Shown: positions 1 to 7,423 of the stretch, piece after piece | How the letters are laid out: every line of letters starts with the position of its first letter | Position numbering within the stretch: position 1 is the stretch's first letter | Assembly (NCBI GenBank): GCA_016793585.1 | Contig: JAEUJR010000865.1 | Location: 1 to 35,437, forward strand | Reading direction: 5' to 3' | Length of the DNA stretch: 35,437 nt | DNA from: Archangium sp. | GTDB taxonomy: Bacteria > Myxococcota > Myxococcia > Myxococcales > Myxococcaceae | Program-made: the position numbers and the translations under genes | The notes under the pieces: model-generated | Told to the model about the DNA's origin: nothing | Databases searched by the model: none | Seen by the model: only the letters and a program-made list of their open reading frames with translations

Positions 1-550
1 CATCTACTCGCCCGACGTGAAGTTCTACGAGGCGCCGTTTCAGCTCAAAGCCACCAACGGCATGCTGCTCATCGACGACTTCGGCCGGCAGAAGGTCTCG
101 CCCATCGACCTGCTCAACCGGTGGATCGTGCCGCTCGAGAGTGAGGTCGACTTCCTCACGCTGCACACCGGCAAGAAGCTGCAGGTGCCCTTCAACGTGT
201 TCGTCGCCTTCTCGACCAACCTCGACCCCGGAGACCTCGTCGACGACGCCTTCTTGCGGCGCGTTCGCTACAAGCTCGAGGTCAAGCCGCCCGACGAAGA
301 CCAGTTCCACCACATCTGGGAGGGCGTCTGTCAGAAGCGCGGCATCGCCTACGACGCCGAGATGATCGATTGGCTCATCGAGGCCCACTACAAGCCCCAC
401 AACCGCACCTTCGCCGCCTGCCAGCCCCGCGACCTCATCGACCAGGTCATCGACATCGCCCACTACAAGGGTGAAATCCCCCACCTCTCGGGCGACCTGC
501 TCGAGGCCGCGGTGAAGAACTACTTCGTGAAGTTCAAGAAGAAGGGCTGA
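1..550 (+). CDS. AAA+ family ATPase, C-terminal part (gene starts before the window)
   Basis: The reading frame is open from the left edge, so the N-terminus, including the Walker A loop, lies outside; 182 residues are visible. The frame shows a Walker B strand (GMLLIDDFGRQ, with Asp-Asp instead of the usual Asp-Glu), a sensor-1 strand ending in STNL, a FLRRVRY segment that fits the arginine finger, and a CQPRDLIDQV helix that fits sensor 2. It is therefore the catalytic half of an AAA+ ATPase. It resembles a widespread family of stand-alone bacterial ATPases with no assigned substrate. A GTG at position 17 could be mistaken for the start, but the upstream codons read on as the same protein. 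It ends KKKG. The next gene on this strand begins 165 bases later and encodes a long coiled coil; a functional link is only positional. Confidence 0.85.
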   Translation, partial: IYSPDVKFYEAPFQLKATNGMLLIDDFGRQKVSPIDLLNRWIVPLESEVDFLTLHTGKKLQVPFNVFVAFSTNLDPGDLVDDAFLRRVRYKLEVKPPDEDQFHHIWEGVCQKRGIAYDAEMIDWLIEAHYKPHNRTFAACQPRDLIDQVIDIAHYKGEIPHLSGDLLEAAVKNYFVKFKKKG

Positions 551-705
551 TCAGCCGGTGTCGACGTTCAGGTACGGCTTCGCGAAGGAGCGCTGGCGAC
601 GCTCGACGCCGGGGTATCGAACCGTCGACGGCGCTGCCAGGCGTCGGTGAATCGTCACCGTGGCGCTGGAAGAAGGGCTGAACTCGCCCCGTCGAGGCGC
701 TAGAC

Positions 706-712
706 AGGAGGG
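706..712 (+). promoter_or_regulatory. Strong Shine-Dalgarno site
   Basis: AGGAGGG lies four bases upstream of ATG 716 and fixes the start of the coiled-coil gene. It is one of the best ribosome binding sites in the window; most other starts have weak ones. Confidence 0.7.
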
Positions 713-715
713 CCG

Positions 716-2278
716 ATGGCGGCCGCCCCTGACAGCGCGAAGCTTCACGAGCTGCTGAAGGCTGCGGCGCGCGAGCTGAAGGCGACGCAGCAGGAGCTCG
801 CCGACGAACGCGACCTGCACGAACAGGCGCGCAAGGCCCTCGACGTCGAGCGGGCGAAGAACAAGGAGCTGCAGCAACAGCTGCTCGACGCCCAGCAGTC
901 GTTGCGCAAGGCCCAGAGCGAGTTCGCGACGGCCGCGATACCCCGCGAGGCGCTGAACTCGGCCGCCGGCGACCGCACGGGCCGCATCGCCATCAACCTC
1001 GAGGGGCTCGACGCGCAGATGACGCTGCCGCCCATCTCGCGGCCACAGGAAGACAGCACCAACGTCTCGAAGCTCGACCCCGAGCTGCTCGAGAAGCGCC
1101 TCAAGGCCCTCGACCAGTCGCTGGCCGAGTCAGAGGCCGAGGTGAAGCAGCAGAAGCAGCGCGTGGCGGCGCTCGAGGCCGAGCTCGAGGCGATGCGCGA
1201 GGTGGCGCGCCCGAAGACGGCGCAGGTGCCCGCCCTCGACCCCGCGCTGCAGAAAGAGGCCGACGAGTCGCGCGCGCGCGCCGAGGTCGCCGAGGAGCGC
1301 ATCACCGCCCTCGAAGCAGAGCTCACCGAGGCGCGCCAGGCCCAGGCGCGGGTGGAAGACCTCGAGGCCGAGCTCGACGACGCGAAGAAGGCGCTGTCGG
1401 CGGCCGAGCAGCAGCTTTCGTCAGAGCAGGCCGCGGCCCGTGACGTGCTGGCGAAGTTCGCCGCCGTCGACGCCGAGCTCGCCACCGTTCGCGAGACCGC
1501 CAACAAGGCCGCCGAGCTCGAAGGCCAGCTCGCGTCGTCGAAGGCCCGCGTGTGGGAGCTCGAGCAGCTCAAGACCGAGCAAGACGTCAGGCTCACCCAG
1601 CAGCTCGCCGTCGCCGAGAGCGCGCAGGCGCGCGTGGCCGAGCTCACCGGCCGCGTCGCGCAGCTCGAGAACGACCTGGCCGGCATTCGCTCACGTCGTG
1701 ACGAGCTGAACGTCGAGCTCGCGCGCGCCGAGAACGACCGCAAGAAGCTCACCGCCCGCGTCGCCGAGCTCGAGGCCGCGCTGCACACGGCGAAAGACGA
1801 CGACGCGAAGGCCCGCGCCGCGCTCGAGACGCAGCATCAGCAGGCCCTCGCCGCCATCGAGACGAAGCGCGCCGAGGCCGATGCGCACTTTCAGAAAGAG
1901 AAGGAGAAGCACCAGCACACGGCCCAGCGGCTGCTCGAGGCGCGGCAGAAGACGCGCGAGGTCGAGACCCAGCTCGCTGACGCGCAGGCCCAGCTCACCG
2001 CGGCGGCGACCAGGTTCACCGAAGCCGAGAACGCGGCCCGCGTGAAGCTCGCCGCCCTCGAGGCCGAGTACGCCAACGCCGTCGCCCGCGAGCGCGAGTC
2101 GCACGTCGCCACCACCGCGACCCTGCAGGCCCACGTCGCGCAGGTGGAGAAGGACCTCGCCCACGCGACCGAGGAGTGGCACCACACGAACCGCCAGTAC
2201 GAGCAGCTGCACCGCGAGATGATCGTGCTGCTCGACCAGCGCGACGAAGCGCGGCGTCAGCTCGAAGCGCTGCGGTAA
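716..2278 (+). CDS. Long coiled-coil protein of unknown function
   Basis: A 520-residue protein with no signal peptide, membrane segment or catalytic motif. Almost its whole length is rich in Glu, Ala, Leu, Gln, Lys and Arg in heptad-like order, broken by a non-helical stretch around residues 80-125 that contains TLPPIS. This predicts a long cytoplasmic rod similar to SMC/tropomyosin-type coiled coils, so name-level hits to such proteins would reflect composition, not function. The start is ATG 716, supported by a strong ribosome binding site (AGGAGGG at 706-712). It follows the AAA+ ATPase gene and converges with the PrcB-like lipoprotein gene, leaving only 15 bases between the two stops. 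A scaffold or polar-organising role is possible but not shown. Confidence 0.85.
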   Translation: MAAAPDSAKLHELLKAAARELKATQQELADERDLHEQARKALDVERAKNKELQQQLLDAQQSLRKAQSEFATAAIPREALNSAAGDRTGRIAINLEGLDAQMTLPPISRPQEDSTNVSKLDPELLEKRLKALDQSLAESEAEVKQQKQRVAALEAELEAMREVARPKTAQVPALDPALQKEADESRARAEVAEERITALEAELTEARQAQARVEDLEAELDDAKKALSAAEQQLSSEQAAARDVLAKFAAVDAELATVRETANKAAELEGQLASSKARVWELEQLKTEQDVRLTQQLAVAESAQARVAELTGRVAQLENDLAGIRSRRDELNVELARAENDRKKLTARVAELEAALHTAKDDDAKARAALETQHQQALAAIETKRAEADAHFQKEKEKHQHTAQRLLEARQKTREVETQLADAQAQLTAAATRFTEAENAARVKLAALEAEYANAVARERESHVATTATLQAHVAQVEKDLAHATEEWHHTNRQYEQLHREMIVLLDQRDEARRQLEALR

Positions 2279-2293
2279 CCAGACCGTCGCGCG

Positions 2294-2740
2294 TCACGGC
2301 CCCGAAGGCGCGCGCCATGAACACGGCACCACCACGCCATCGACCCGCACCACGCGCCGCCGCCCGTCGAGCCCCTTCGGCACCTGCACGGCGACTCCCG
2401 GAAACGTGAGCGCTTCACCCACGGGGCCCACCGGCACCTCGTGGTGCACGTCGAAGATGATGGCGTCGTCGACGAGCGTGATGCGCTCCATCGAGACGCG
2501 GTGACCCGTGGTGCCCTGCTGCCCGACCGCCACCACCACCACGTCGAACCTCGACCAGTCTGGTGGGGCGAGCGGCAGGCCGCGCGTCACCAGGTCGTCT
2601 TCGCGCTCGAGCCAGTCACCGTGCGGCTGCGTCGCCCGCGCATCGACGCTCTGAAGTGACACGGCGCCCGAGAAGGGCACCTGAAGCGCCGCGCGGCACC
2701 CGAGCACGGCGACGACGAGCAACAGCCAGGGCAGCCTCAC
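2294..2740 (-). CDS. PrcB-like domain lipoprotein
   Basis: A 148-residue predicted lipoprotein. The N-terminus is hydrophobic and ends in a lipobox (VLGC, Cys15). Residues about 64-122 resemble the C-terminal domain of PrcB-type proteins: a strand FDVVVVAVGQQ, a GTTGH turn where that family has PTGGY, an IIFDVHHEV strand and a final VAVQVPKG strand. PrcB was named as a protease-complex partner in Treponema; the domain is found on many lipoproteins of unknown role. The GTG start at 2740 overlaps the stop of the peroxiredoxin gene (GTGA), so the two are almost certainly translationally coupled. The frame stays open far upstream on this strand, but that part is antisense or out of frame to recognisable genes. 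Confidence 0.75.
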   Translation of the reverse strand: MRLPWLLLVVAVLGCRAALQVPFSGAVSLQSVDARATQPHGDWLEREDDLVTRGLPLAPPDWSRFDVVVVAVGQQGTTGHRVSMERITLVDDAIIFDVHHEVPVGPVGEALTFPGVAVQVPKGLDGRRRVVRVDGVVVPCSWRAPSGP

Positions 2741-3225
2741 GTCGGCGTCGGCGCCGTCTGCGTGTGGGGCGCGCCCTTCGCGGCCGCCAGCCGGTCGAGC
2801 ACGTCTTCGAGGTGACGGTACACCTGCACCTCGTGGTGAAAGACGTCCTCCACCTTGCCGTCGAGGCCGATGACGAACGTCGCGCGGCGGTCGATGCGCA
2901 GCACTGGCCACATCACGCCGTACAGCTCGCTGATGGCGCGTGACTCGTCGCCGATGAGCCTGAACTGCAGGCCCTCCTCCGTCGCGAAGCGGCAGTTGCG
3001 CTCGGCCTTGTCGACCGACACGCCGATGAGCTCGGCGTCGAGCTGGGTGATGCGCTGGTAGTTGTCGCGAAAGTTCCGAACCTCGAGCGTGCACGCCGGG
3101 GAGAACGCCTTCGGGAAGAAGAAGAGCACCACCTTGCGCTGCCCGCGAAAGCTCGAGAGCTGCAACCGCTCTCCACGGCAGTCGACCGTGTCGAAGTCGG
3201 GCGCGATGTCTCCAACGCTCAGCAT
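2737..3225 (-). CDS. Peroxiredoxin (AhpC/TSA, BCP-like)
   Basis: A 162-residue thioredoxin-fold peroxidase that reduces hydroperoxides using a reactive cysteine. The N-terminus (VGDIAPDF) and the FFFPKAFSPACTLEVRNFRD block are typical of the BCP/PrxQ group; Cys45 is the expected peroxidatic residue, although the usual TPGC is SPAC here. The residue five positions later, where many BCP proteins carry the resolving Cys, is Arg50, so it may work as a 1-Cys enzyme or use Cys16 or the Cys in AERNCRF. There is no signal peptide, so it is probably cytoplasmic. It is the first gene of a two-gene unit with the PrcB-like lipoprotein and is divergent from the DUF3419 gene (95-base gap). Confidence 0.9.
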   Translation of the reverse strand: MLSVGDIAPDFDTVDCRGERLQLSSFRGQRKVVLFFFPKAFSPACTLEVRNFRDNYQRITQLDAELIGVSVDKAERNCRFATEEGLQFRLIGDESRAISELYGVMWPVLRIDRRATFVIGLDGKVEDVFHHEVQVYRHLEDVLDRLAAAKGAPHTQTAPTPT

Positions 3226-3320
3226 GCGACCGCCCGTTCATCACGACTTCGCGCGAGCTGCCAGTGCCCAGACCTTCGACAGGCCTTGAACGAGCGCGCG
3301 GGCGTGCGACCCTTCGACGC

Positions 3321-4247
3321 ATGTTGAAGTTCGCCGTGGTGCGCGAAGACTTCTCCGTCGAGGCCGCGCTCGTCGAGGCGTCGAAACCGTCGGCCTGCCT
3401 CACCGTCGCGTCGGGTGGCTGCACGGCGCTCGCGCTCAAACACGCCTTTCCTTCGCTCGACGTGCACGCGTTCGACGTGAACCCCGACCAACTCGCGCAC
3501 GCGAAGGCCAAGGCCGACGCCATCGCCGAAGGAGCGCTCACCCGCCTCAACGTGAACCACGCCGACGAGACGGGACTCTCTCAGGGTGGCGAGTTCGAGA
3601 AGCTGTTCCGCGTGCTGCGCTTCGCCTGGCAGCAGTTCGTCGCTCCACAAGACGAGCTCGAGGCGTTCTTCTCGTCTGACGCTGCAGCGCGCGGCCAGCT
3701 CGTCTCGAGGTGGCGCACGTCTCCTTCGTGGCCCGCCATCTTCGAGGTCGCCTTCGCAGAGGGCCTGCTGCACGCGATGTTCGGTCCCGACGCGACGAGG
3801 CACGCGGTTCGCGGCTCGTACCCGTCGTACTTTCAGCGGGTCTTCGAGCGCGGCCTCGCGAGGCCAGACGCGGCGTCGAACCCCTGGCTGCAGCACGTGC
3901 TGGTGCAGCGCTACCTCACGCCGCCCCCCTTCCTGCTGAGCCACCGCCGCCTCGACGTCACCTGGCACCTCGGCAGCCTCGGTGACGTGCCTGCGCTCGA
4001 GCGCTTCGGCGTGGTGAGCCTCTCGAACATCTTCGACTGGTCCGACGCGTCGCTCGTCGAAGCCTGGGCGAAGGCGCTGGTGGTGACGAAGCCCGGCACC
4101 CTCGTGGTGTGGCGACAGCTGAACAACCAGCGCGATTGGCGGCCGCTGTTTCACGGCTTCGACGAAGACGAAGGGCTCTCGGCGCGCTGCACCGCCATGG
4201 AGCGCGCGCTCTTCTACGAGCGCCTCACCGTGATGCGCCGCCGATGA
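3321..4247 (+). CDS. DUF3419 family (BtaA-like) S-adenosylmethionine 3-amino-3-carboxypropyltransferase
   Basis: A 308-residue protein. The KFAVVRED opening, a SAM-binding motif VASGGCTALAL (about residues 29-39) followed by an acidic strand end FDVNPDQL (Asp52), and a late KPGTLVVWRQLNN block match DUF3419. That family includes BtaA, which moves the 3-amino-3-carboxypropyl group of S-adenosylmethionine to diacylglycerol to make the homoserine head group of betaine lipids. No BtaB-type N-methyltransferase is adjacent; the next gene is a GNAT-fold protein whose ATG overlaps this stop (ATGA at 4244-4247). The start chosen is ATG 3321, because family similarity begins at once; the frame is open upstream but no ribosome binding site is clear. 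The substrate is inferred from family only. Confidence 0.82.
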   Translation: MLKFAVVREDFSVEAALVEASKPSACLTVASGGCTALALKHAFPSLDVHAFDVNPDQLAHAKAKADAIAEGALTRLNVNHADETGLSQGGEFEKLFRVLRFAWQQFVAPQDELEAFFSSDAAARGQLVSRWRTSPSWPAIFEVAFAEGLLHAMFGPDATRHAVRGSYPSYFQRVFERGLARPDAASNPWLQHVLVQRYLTPPPFLLSHRRLDVTWHLGSLGDVPALERFGVVSLSNIFDWSDASLVEAWAKALVVTKPGTLVVWRQLNNQRDWRPLFHGFDEDEGLSARCTAMERALFYERLTVMRRR

Positions 4248-5146
4248 GCCTCGAGCTGCGCCATGTCGAGGCCCACGCGCTCGCGCCGTACGTCGACGAC
4301 CTGCGGGCGCTCGAGCGCGACGTCTCGTACCCCATCGACGACGGCAGCGACCGCTTCGTGCTCTCGCATGGTGAGGCGTACCACCCGTTCTTTTCGGCGA
4401 TGGGTGAAGCGCACTTCGTCATCGCGCTGGAGCAGGGCCGCGTCGTCGGCTGCATCGCGGCGGTGCGAAAACGTGTGCGGGCCGCGACGGGCGACGTCGA
4501 CGCCGTGTACCTGGGAGACCTGAAGGTGGCGCCGGCGTGGCGGGGAAACGGGGTGCCCGCGCGCATGCTGTTCTTCGCGCTGAAGGTGTGGGCGCGCTCG
4601 CCGCGGCGGCTGTCGTGGCGCTTCGCCTTCGGCGCCGCGATGCGTGGTGAACGGGGCGACGTGATGAACGCCGCGAAGGGCGTGACGCCGATGAAGCTGG
4701 GCACTTCGTTCGCGCTGCTGAACGTCTACTTCGTCGAGCCCGCGAAGCTGGCGGCGTTGAACGTCGAAGGCGCTCCAGCGACACCGACGAGCGCGGGGCT
4801 CGACTTGAGTCCCTCCATCGAGGCCGACATGGTGTCGACCCTGGGAGCGAAGGACTTCGTGCTGCAGTCGACGAAGCAGCCGTGGCCGCTCGTGCATCTG
4901 CCGCGCGGCCCTGCGGGGTGGGGGCGCTCGCACGCCGAGTTCCTGCGCCGCGGTGGCGAACGGCTGCTCGGGCTGCAGGCCAGCGGGCCTGCCTGTTTCG
5001 CGCTCGACCAGCGCCTTTCGGCGGAGCGTGACTTTCTGCGCCACCGCGGCATCGAGCCCGGCGCCGTCGCCACCGTCTACGCGTTCTCGACGACGCGCCG
5101 CACGCGCCAGGTGCCGTGGGTTCATCTGGCGACGAACGAAATCTGA
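4244..5146 (+). CDS. GNAT-fold N-acyltransferase coupled to the DUF3419 gene
   Basis: A 300-residue protein whose first half reads as a GCN5-related acyltransferase: a strand HFVIALEQGRVVGCIAAV, then motif A, YLGDLKVAPAWRGNGVPARML (about residues 89-109). The acyl-CoA pyrophosphate loop is RGNGVP, where the last Gly/Ala of the usual RxxGxG/A is Pro105. The second half (about 160-300) has no domain I recognise and could hold a second GNAT-like lobe. The ATG overlaps the DUF3419 stop, so the two are translated from one message and probably act on the same molecule. One possibility is acylation of the amino group left by the DUF3419 enzyme; this is inference. A hairpin at 5157-5190 follows the stop. 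Confidence 0.78.
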   Translation: MSLELRHVEAHALAPYVDDLRALERDVSYPIDDGSDRFVLSHGEAYHPFFSAMGEAHFVIALEQGRVVGCIAAVRKRVRAATGDVDAVYLGDLKVAPAWRGNGVPARMLFFALKVWARSPRRLSWRFAFGAAMRGERGDVMNAAKGVTPMKLGTSFALLNVYFVEPAKLAALNVEGAPATPTSAGLDLSPSIEADMVSTLGAKDFVLQSTKQPWPLVHLPRGPAGWGRSHAEFLRRGGERLLGLQASGPACFALDQRLSAERDFLRHRGIEPGAVATVYAFSTTRRTRQVPWVHLATNEI

Positions 5147-5156
5147 CTTGAAACGC

Positions 5157-5190
5157 CGAGAGGGCCACCCGGTGACGGGCGACCCTCTCG
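5157..5190. terminator. Hairpin between convergent genes, probable bidirectional terminator
   Basis: CGAGAGGG (5157-5164) pairs perfectly with CCCTCTCG (5183-5190). Inside, CCCG (5168-5171) pairs with CGGG (5176-5179) around a GTGA tetraloop, giving an 8+4 bp stem with a symmetrical 3/3 internal loop. It sits in the 67-base gap between the stops of two convergent genes. Neither side has a long T run, so intrinsic termination is likely but not certain. Confidence 0.55.
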
Positions 5191-5213
5191 CGACCTTCAT
5201 GCAGCTGTTCGGC

Positions 5214-6221
5214 TTAGCGGAGGTTGCGCACCGCGTTGTTCGCCGTGTCGCCCATCGACTTCAGGGTGTTCTGCATCATCTGCCAGAAGGTGTTCATGTT
5301 CTGCGAGGCCTGCTGGAAGTTGAACATGTCTTCCTGGAACTTGTTCTGAGCGGCCAGGTCCTTCGGGTCCTTCGGAGGCGTGGGGTACGAGGGGAACGAG
5401 CCGTTGTACTGCGTGCCACCCGTCGAGCCGGTCGAGCCGGTGCTGCCCGTCGAACCCGTGCTGCCCGTCGAACCCGTCGAGCCGGTGCTGCCAGTCGAGC
5501 CCGTGCTGCCGGTCGAGCCAGTGCCCGTCGAGCCCGAGCTGCCCGTCGTGGGCGGCGTCGTGGTGGTGGGCGGAGGAGGCGTGCCACCACCAGTGGTGGG
5601 CGGGCGGGGGAAGTGCGGGAAGTTGGGGATGTGGCGCGGCCACTTCGGGCGAACGAGAATGCCATCACCCGTGAAGCGCGAGCCGGGCACCATCGAGAGG
5701 ATGAGGCGAATGTCTTTCTTCGCCTCGGCGCTCACGGCCGGGTCCTTGAGCTTCGACTGCAGGTAGCTGCGCTCCTGCGGCGAGATGTTCCCGTCCTTGA
5801 AGATGTTCCGCATGATGCTGCGCATCTCGCCCTGACCGATGCGGCCGTCGTCCTTCTTGAAGTGCTTGTCGAGCGCGTTCAGGCGGGCCTTGTCGAACAC
5901 GCCGCCGAAGATGCCGAAGCGCTGCGGAAGGCTGGCCTCGGGAGGCAGGCGGCCCGACGCGAACGAGCGGTCAGCGCTGTTGCCCAGGAAGTTGTTGAGA
6001 GCAGCCTTGGCGCCGGCGTCGAACTTGTGGTTGTTCTTCGACTCCAGAGCCAGCTGGCGGAGCGCCTGGAGCTCAGAGGGCTGAACACCGCCGGCCTTCG
6101 CGCGAGCGATGAGGGCGTTGGCTTCCTGCGTGGTGACCTTGCCGTCCGACTTCGCGCCGGCAATCTGACCGCGAATCACAGCGCCCTGGATGACGTTGTT
6201 CAGGTTCTTGTTGATGAGCAT
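5214..6221 (-). CDS. Gly-Ser-Thr repeat protein with DG-x-[IV]-xxx-E motifs, function unknown
   Basis: A 335-residue protein without a signal peptide. Residues about 1-185 are helical and carry three motifs of the form DG-x-[VI]-xxx-E (SDGKVTTQE, DDGRIGQGE, KDGNISPQE), which recall EF-hand or TerB-like segments, though none is a full EF-hand loop. A Pro-rich stretch and then about 40 residues of Gly-Ser-Thr triplets (encoded by 5422-5520) form a long flexible linker. The last 60 residues are a Gln/Asn/Met-rich amphipathic segment (FNFQQASQNMNTFWQMMQ) that looks like a helical tip or assembly domain. The start is ATG 6221 with GAGGA nine bases upstream. It may be exported by a signal-peptide-independent route or be a cytoplasmic structural protein; I cannot tell. 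Confidence 0.8.
   Translation of the reverse strand: MLINKNLNNVIQGAVIRGQIAGAKSDGKVTTQEANALIARAKAGGVQPSELQALRQLALESKNNHKFDAGAKAALNNFLGNSADRSFASGRLPPEASLPQRFGIFGGVFDKARLNALDKHFKKDDGRIGQGEMRSIMRNIFKDGNISPQERSYLQSKLKDPAVSAEAKKDIRLILSMVPGSRFTGDGILVRPKWPRHIPNFPHFPRPPTTGGGTPPPPTTTTPPTTGSSGSTGTGSTGSTGSTGSTGSTGSTGSTGSTGSTGSTGSTGGTQYNGSFPSYPTPPKDPKDLAAQNKFQEDMFNFQQASQNMNTFWQMMQNTLKSMGDTANNAVRNLR
5422..5520 (-). repeat. Minisatellite of 9-bp units encoding Gly-Ser-Thr
   Basis: Eleven consecutive 9-bp units alternate mainly between two types on the plus strand, GTCGAGCCS/GTCGAACCC and GTGCTGCCN, both giving Gly-Ser-Thr triplets on the minus strand. The use of two synonymous unit types (TCG versus AGC for Ser) shows that unit pairs were duplicated as 18-bp blocks. 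Copy number could vary between strains. Confidence 0.85.
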
Positions 6222-6423
6222 GTTCGTTGTTCCTCAGTGACTGCGAGTATGGAGAGAAGACTCGCCGGTCGAATTCCGTGGGACATTCGTTCGACCGGAA
6301 TTCGAGAAAACCAGAGAATCAGCGGGTTTCCAAGGCCGCCGCGCGATTTCTGGAGTTTGATCCACCATTTCCAGGTGTCAGGTGAGGTGGGCGGCGCCTG
6401 ATTCTGAAGGGTTCGTCGGTGGA
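6222..6423 (-). promoter_or_regulatory. Promoter region of the Gly-Ser-Thr repeat gene with a 10-bp dyad
   Basis: This 202-base gap separates two minus-strand genes. It holds a perfect 10-bp inverted repeat, TCGAATTCCG (6269-6278) and CGGAATTCGA (6296-6305), with a 17-base spacer, centred about 66 bases upstream of ATG 6221. The surrounding DNA is more AT-rich than its neighbours. It may be an operator for the downstream gene or a terminator hairpin for the upstream one; the dyad is certain, the role is not. Confidence 0.45.
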
Positions 6424-7338
6424 TCAGAACCAGCGGGCGAGGGCCTGGGCGAGGGTGACGACCGAGCGACCTCCGAGCCGTTGGGCGAACGAGGCGGGAG
6501 CAGGGCGGTTCCAATCGAACGAGGCGAGGCGGCCGAGCACCTGTTGGGCGACGCAGCCTTCGAGGCTGAAGACGAAGACGTGCGGGGCGTGCGCGGCGGC
6601 GGTGAGCAGGTCGCGTTCGAGCTCGGCCCACGAGAGCTTGGGGAGCGGGTCGATGCCTCCACCGGTGCTGCCGACGGCGATGGCGCGGCAGTGCGGCGCG
6701 TAGTGCGAGAGCATGCCGTGACCGGCCGGGAGCAGGCTCGAATAGAGCATCACCACCTCACGGTCAGCGTCGACGGCGAGCGCGCCGAGCGTGCGTTGCC
6801 AGAACCGTGAAGCGAAGCGGCGGTCGTCGACGACGAAGGGGAACTGGTAGGTCTCGACCCTCCATTGCGCGGCGCGGAGCGTGTCGATGAGGGTCTGGTA
6901 GCGGCGAGCAGCGGCCTCGAGCACGGGGAGTCGACCTCGACGAAACATCCACCGGCCGACGGTGCGCAGCGGCTTCACCATGAGCTGGTCGAGGTCACGA
7001 AGGTCGGGCTCGAAGTCGAGGCCGATGCTCGACAGAGACAGGTGGTGGTCGGCGCTCCACTCGCGCAGCCGCGCGCAGGCCGCCTCGATGCTCGGCGCGT
7101 TGTCGTGCGTCGCGAAGTAGCCCTCGTCGCGAGGGAGCAACACCCACGCGGTGACGGGCACTCCTGCCGCCTCGAGCGTTCGAATCGTCGCTGCGCGGGT
7201 GTCAGAGAGGTCGCGCATGCCCATGGCGACCCCCGCCTCGAGCGTCGCGAGCTGCGTCACCACCTCGGGCGTGAACGTCGCGGCCAGCTCCGGCGAGTCC
7301 TGCTCGTTGAAGAAGTCGAGGGACGACGGGCGGGGCAT
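6424..7338 (-). CDS. TIM-barrel, glycoside-hydrolase-like protein of unknown substrate
   Basis: A 304-residue protein with no signal peptide. It shows regularly spaced beta-strand ends expected of a TIM barrel: VAMGMRDLSD, VPVTAWVLLPRDEGYF, SIGLDFEPD (about 104-112), VETYQFPFVVDD, VVMLYSSL, AIAVGSTGGG and HVFVFSLEGC. The LDFE motif (Asp108, Glu110) resembles the D-x-E at the end of strand 4 in GH18-like and related barrels, so a glycosidase or deacetylase-like fold is likely, but no precise family is recognised. The start is ATG 7338; no good ribosome binding site precedes it and the frame is open further up, but that part runs antisense to the next gene. It is divergent from the GAD/DUF1851-type gene with an 85-base gap. 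Confidence 0.7.
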   Translation of the reverse strand: MPRPSSLDFFNEQDSPELAATFTPEVVTQLATLEAGVAMGMRDLSDTRAATIRTLEAAGVPVTAWVLLPRDEGYFATHDNAPSIEAACARLREWSADHHLSLSSIGLDFEPDLRDLDQLMVKPLRTVGRWMFRRGRLPVLEAAARRYQTLIDTLRAAQWRVETYQFPFVVDDRRFASRFWQRTLGALAVDADREVVMLYSSLLPAGHGMLSHYAPHCRAIAVGSTGGGIDPLPKLSWAELERDLLTAAAHAPHVFVFSLEGCVAQQVLGRLASFDWNRPAPASFAQRLGGRSVVTLAQALARWF

Positions 7339-7423
7339 GAAGACCGAGTGTGTGGGTTCGGCCGGGCGGGTGACGAGAGGAATCTGCTCGCCTCCACCCT
7401 GCCCGTCCCGCGAGGCTGCGCTC

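Noticed and set aside
551..715. Gap after the AAA+ gene considered for a small gene or RNA
   Set aside because: A 108-codon minus-strand frame covers it, but it continues antisense into the coiled-coil gene, has no ribosome binding site and encodes Arg/Leu-rich sequence. No stable RNA fold was recognised.
745..1788. A 347-codon open frame on the minus strand
   Set aside because: It is the Ser/Ala/Arg-rich antisense image of the coiled-coil gene.
2741..3550. Upstream extension of the PrcB-like lipoprotein frame to 418 codons
   Set aside because: It overlaps the peroxiredoxin gene in another phase and the divergent DUF3419 gene; the lipoprotein signal at 2740 marks the real start.
5422..5520. 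Short tandem repeats considered as a CRISPR array
   Set aside because: Units are 9 bp, directly adjacent, without spacers, and they encode an in-frame Gly-Ser-Thr linker.
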